64,000 nt of DNA from Lachnospiraceae bacterium (lineage in GTDB: Bacteria > Bacillota > Clostridia > Lachnospirales > Lachnospiraceae): NCBI GenBank assembly GCA_021203145.1, contig JAJQBS010000071.1:1-64000 (forward strand), in the 5' to 3' direction. Position numbers and translations under genes: made by a program. The notes under the pieces were generated by a model. The model was not told the origin of the DNA, searched no databases, and saw nothing but the letters and a program-made list of their open reading frames with translations. The stretch's first letter is position 1. The number at the start of each line of letters is the position of its first letter. Below, piece by piece: positions 62,570 to 64,000 of the stretch.

Positions 62570-63873
62570 AAATCCTTTTGCCACTCCAGCCGCCCGGTGT
62601 CTCTGCGGCGCTTCTCTTCCTCCTGCGCGGTGCGCTCTTCGTATTGCCGGGTAATCTGCTGCCAGAGCTCGTTAGAGAGGACATCATAGCGCCTTGTCAC
62701 GATCGGGCGCTGCCCTCTGCGGAAGACAAGCTCCTGCCCGATGGGCATGTAGAGCACCTCGTCGAGCGGCGCGTCGAGGCGGGTGCTGATCCTCTGCGCA
62801 GTCTTGAGATCCATACCGCCCATATACAGGTAGGTATCACAGTTGTTGATAATCGTCGTCGCGTCGTCTGCACCGTACATGGACTCGAGCTGGGACTCGG
62901 ACTGGAGCATCAGGGTGACGGAAAGCCGTTTCTCCCGGAAGATGCTGATGTAATCAGCAAAATCGAGGATCCTCCCTCCGGTCGCAAAATCGTCACAGAG
63001 CACATGTACCGGGCGCGGAAGCATGCCGTCCGGGCGGTTTTCCGCAAATTCAAACAGTCTCTTGAAAATCTGCGCGTAAAACATATTAATGAAAAAGTGC
63101 AGGGACGTGTTTACGGGGCTGGTGGTGATAAACAGAATGGACTTCCGCATGGAAAGACGTTCAATGTCCACCTGTCTTTCCATGCTCATCATCTCCCGGA
63201 GTTCCTTGCTGAAAATGGTATCAATCGTCGTATTCAGCACGCCAAAGACGCAGCTGGCCGTCTTGATCGGAAGCAGCCGGAAGCTTTTCCAGCAGGTAAC
63301 GGCAAATCCGGTCGGATTCCTGCGCGCGAGCAATTCAAATTTCTTATCATAGTTGGTCTCAATCTGTCCGTCTCCGTCCTTGAATTCCAGCCGGTCAATC
63401 ATCTCCAGCACATCCGTAAAGGTGGCATTCTGGTTTGTCATCATCACATATTTGATCATCGCAGAAAGAAGGGAGATCGCGGATTCATCCCAGTACGGAT
63501 CTGCGTTGCACCGATCCTTTCTCGGATCTGCATTTACGATGGACTTCGCAAGAAAGGAGATATCCTTATCGGTCTGTACGCAGCTAAGCAGGTCAAAGCC
63601 GACATTTCCTCTGGACGGATTCACAAAATCCAGATCCTGCACGGCATAGCCGCGTTTCAGAAAGACCGGTTTGTATTTGTTTACGATGCGCCGCTTTGTA
63701 ACAGTCGCGATCAGGCTGGAATGATAAGTCTCCAGAAGCCGCGGCTCGGAGATAGACATGGTCTTTCCGCATCCGCTGCCCCCGCATACGAGGACGTTGT
63801 TGTTGATGCCGGTTTCAGCCGGATCTGTGCTGTAAATGCAGTTTTCTCCAAGAATCACTCTGTCAGTCATCAT
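62527..63873 (-). CDS. VirD4/TraG-type conjugative coupling ATPase (short form)
   Basis: NNVLVCGGSGCGKTMSISEPRLLETYHSSLIATVTK (Walker A); VHVLCDDFATGGRILDFADYISIFREKRLSVTLMLQSESQLESMYG (Walker B, TraG C-terminal region). Confidence 0.82.
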   Translation of the reverse strand: MMTDRVILGENCIYSTDPAETGINNNVLVCGGSGCGKTMSISEPRLLETYHSSLIATVTKRRIVNKYKPVFLKRGYAVQDLDFVNPSRGNVGFDLLSCVQTDKDISFLAKSIVNADPRKDRCNADPYWDESAISLLSAMIKYVMMTNQNATFTDVLEMIDRLEFKDGDGQIETNYDKKFELLARRNPTGFAVTCWKSFRLLPIKTASCVFGVLNTTIDTIFSKELREMMSMERQVDIERLSMRKSILFITTSPVNTSLHFFINMFYAQIFKRLFEFAENRPDGMLPRPVHVLCDDFATGGRILDFADYISIFREKRLSVTLMLQSESQLESMYGADDATTIINNCDTYLYMGGMDLKTAQRISTRLDAPLDEVLYMPIGQELVFRRGQRPIVTRRYDVLSNELWQQITRQYEERTAQEEEKRRRDTGRLEWQKDFYFAESSFTRRISS

Positions 63874-63903
63874 AAAATTATACCTCCTCCTTCCGATATC
63901 CGC

Positions 63904-63999
63904 TCACAGAAGTCTGTCAAAGTCGATGATCTCGTCGCACAGCCCGAATTCCACACTTTCCTCGGGCGTCAGGTAATGGTCAAAGCTGGTCGCCCTCTC
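63904..63999 (-). CDS. ClpP-like protease, C-terminal fragment (runs off the right edge)
   Basis: Reverse-strand translation ERATSFDHYLTPEESVEFGLCDEIIDFDRLL*, ClpP-type C-terminal pattern. Confidence 0.65.
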   Translation of the reverse strand, partial: ERATSFDHYLTPEESVEFGLCDEIIDFDRLL

Positions 64000-64000
64000 C

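Overview
64-kb chromosomal window from a Firmicute, probably a Clostridia/Lachnospiraceae-type gut anaerobe judged by gene content and order. The core is glycan and peptide catabolism: GalT; GH53, GH18, GH20 and GH2 enzymes without obvious signal peptides; a large sugar-ABC locus with two permease pairs, two solute-binding proteins, DUF5696-like and YIP1-like proteins; and a dipeptide-epimerase + Opp peptide-uptake locus. Interspersed accessory or conflict genes are an MNT-HEPN pair between ispF and cysS, a type III R-M system, a Septu-like ATPase/HNH pair inside the peptide locus, divergent Uma2-helicase-phosphatase and 264aa-ATPase-ATPase operons (ATPases BREX BrxC/BrxD-like), an intact AAA/PD-(D/E)XK-like gene with a decayed paralogue, and a VirD4/TraG-like ATPase next to a ClpP-like fragment at the right edge. 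Three unannotated patterns stand out. (1) In-frame minisatellites (18, 27, 30 and 33 bp units) sit inside loops of otherwise conserved enzymes. (2) A hairpin-rich intergenic repeat family has at least three clear copies. (3) The twin-ATPase locus is a candidate undescribed NTPase/helicase system. Family assignments are from reading the supplied translations; no database search was possible.
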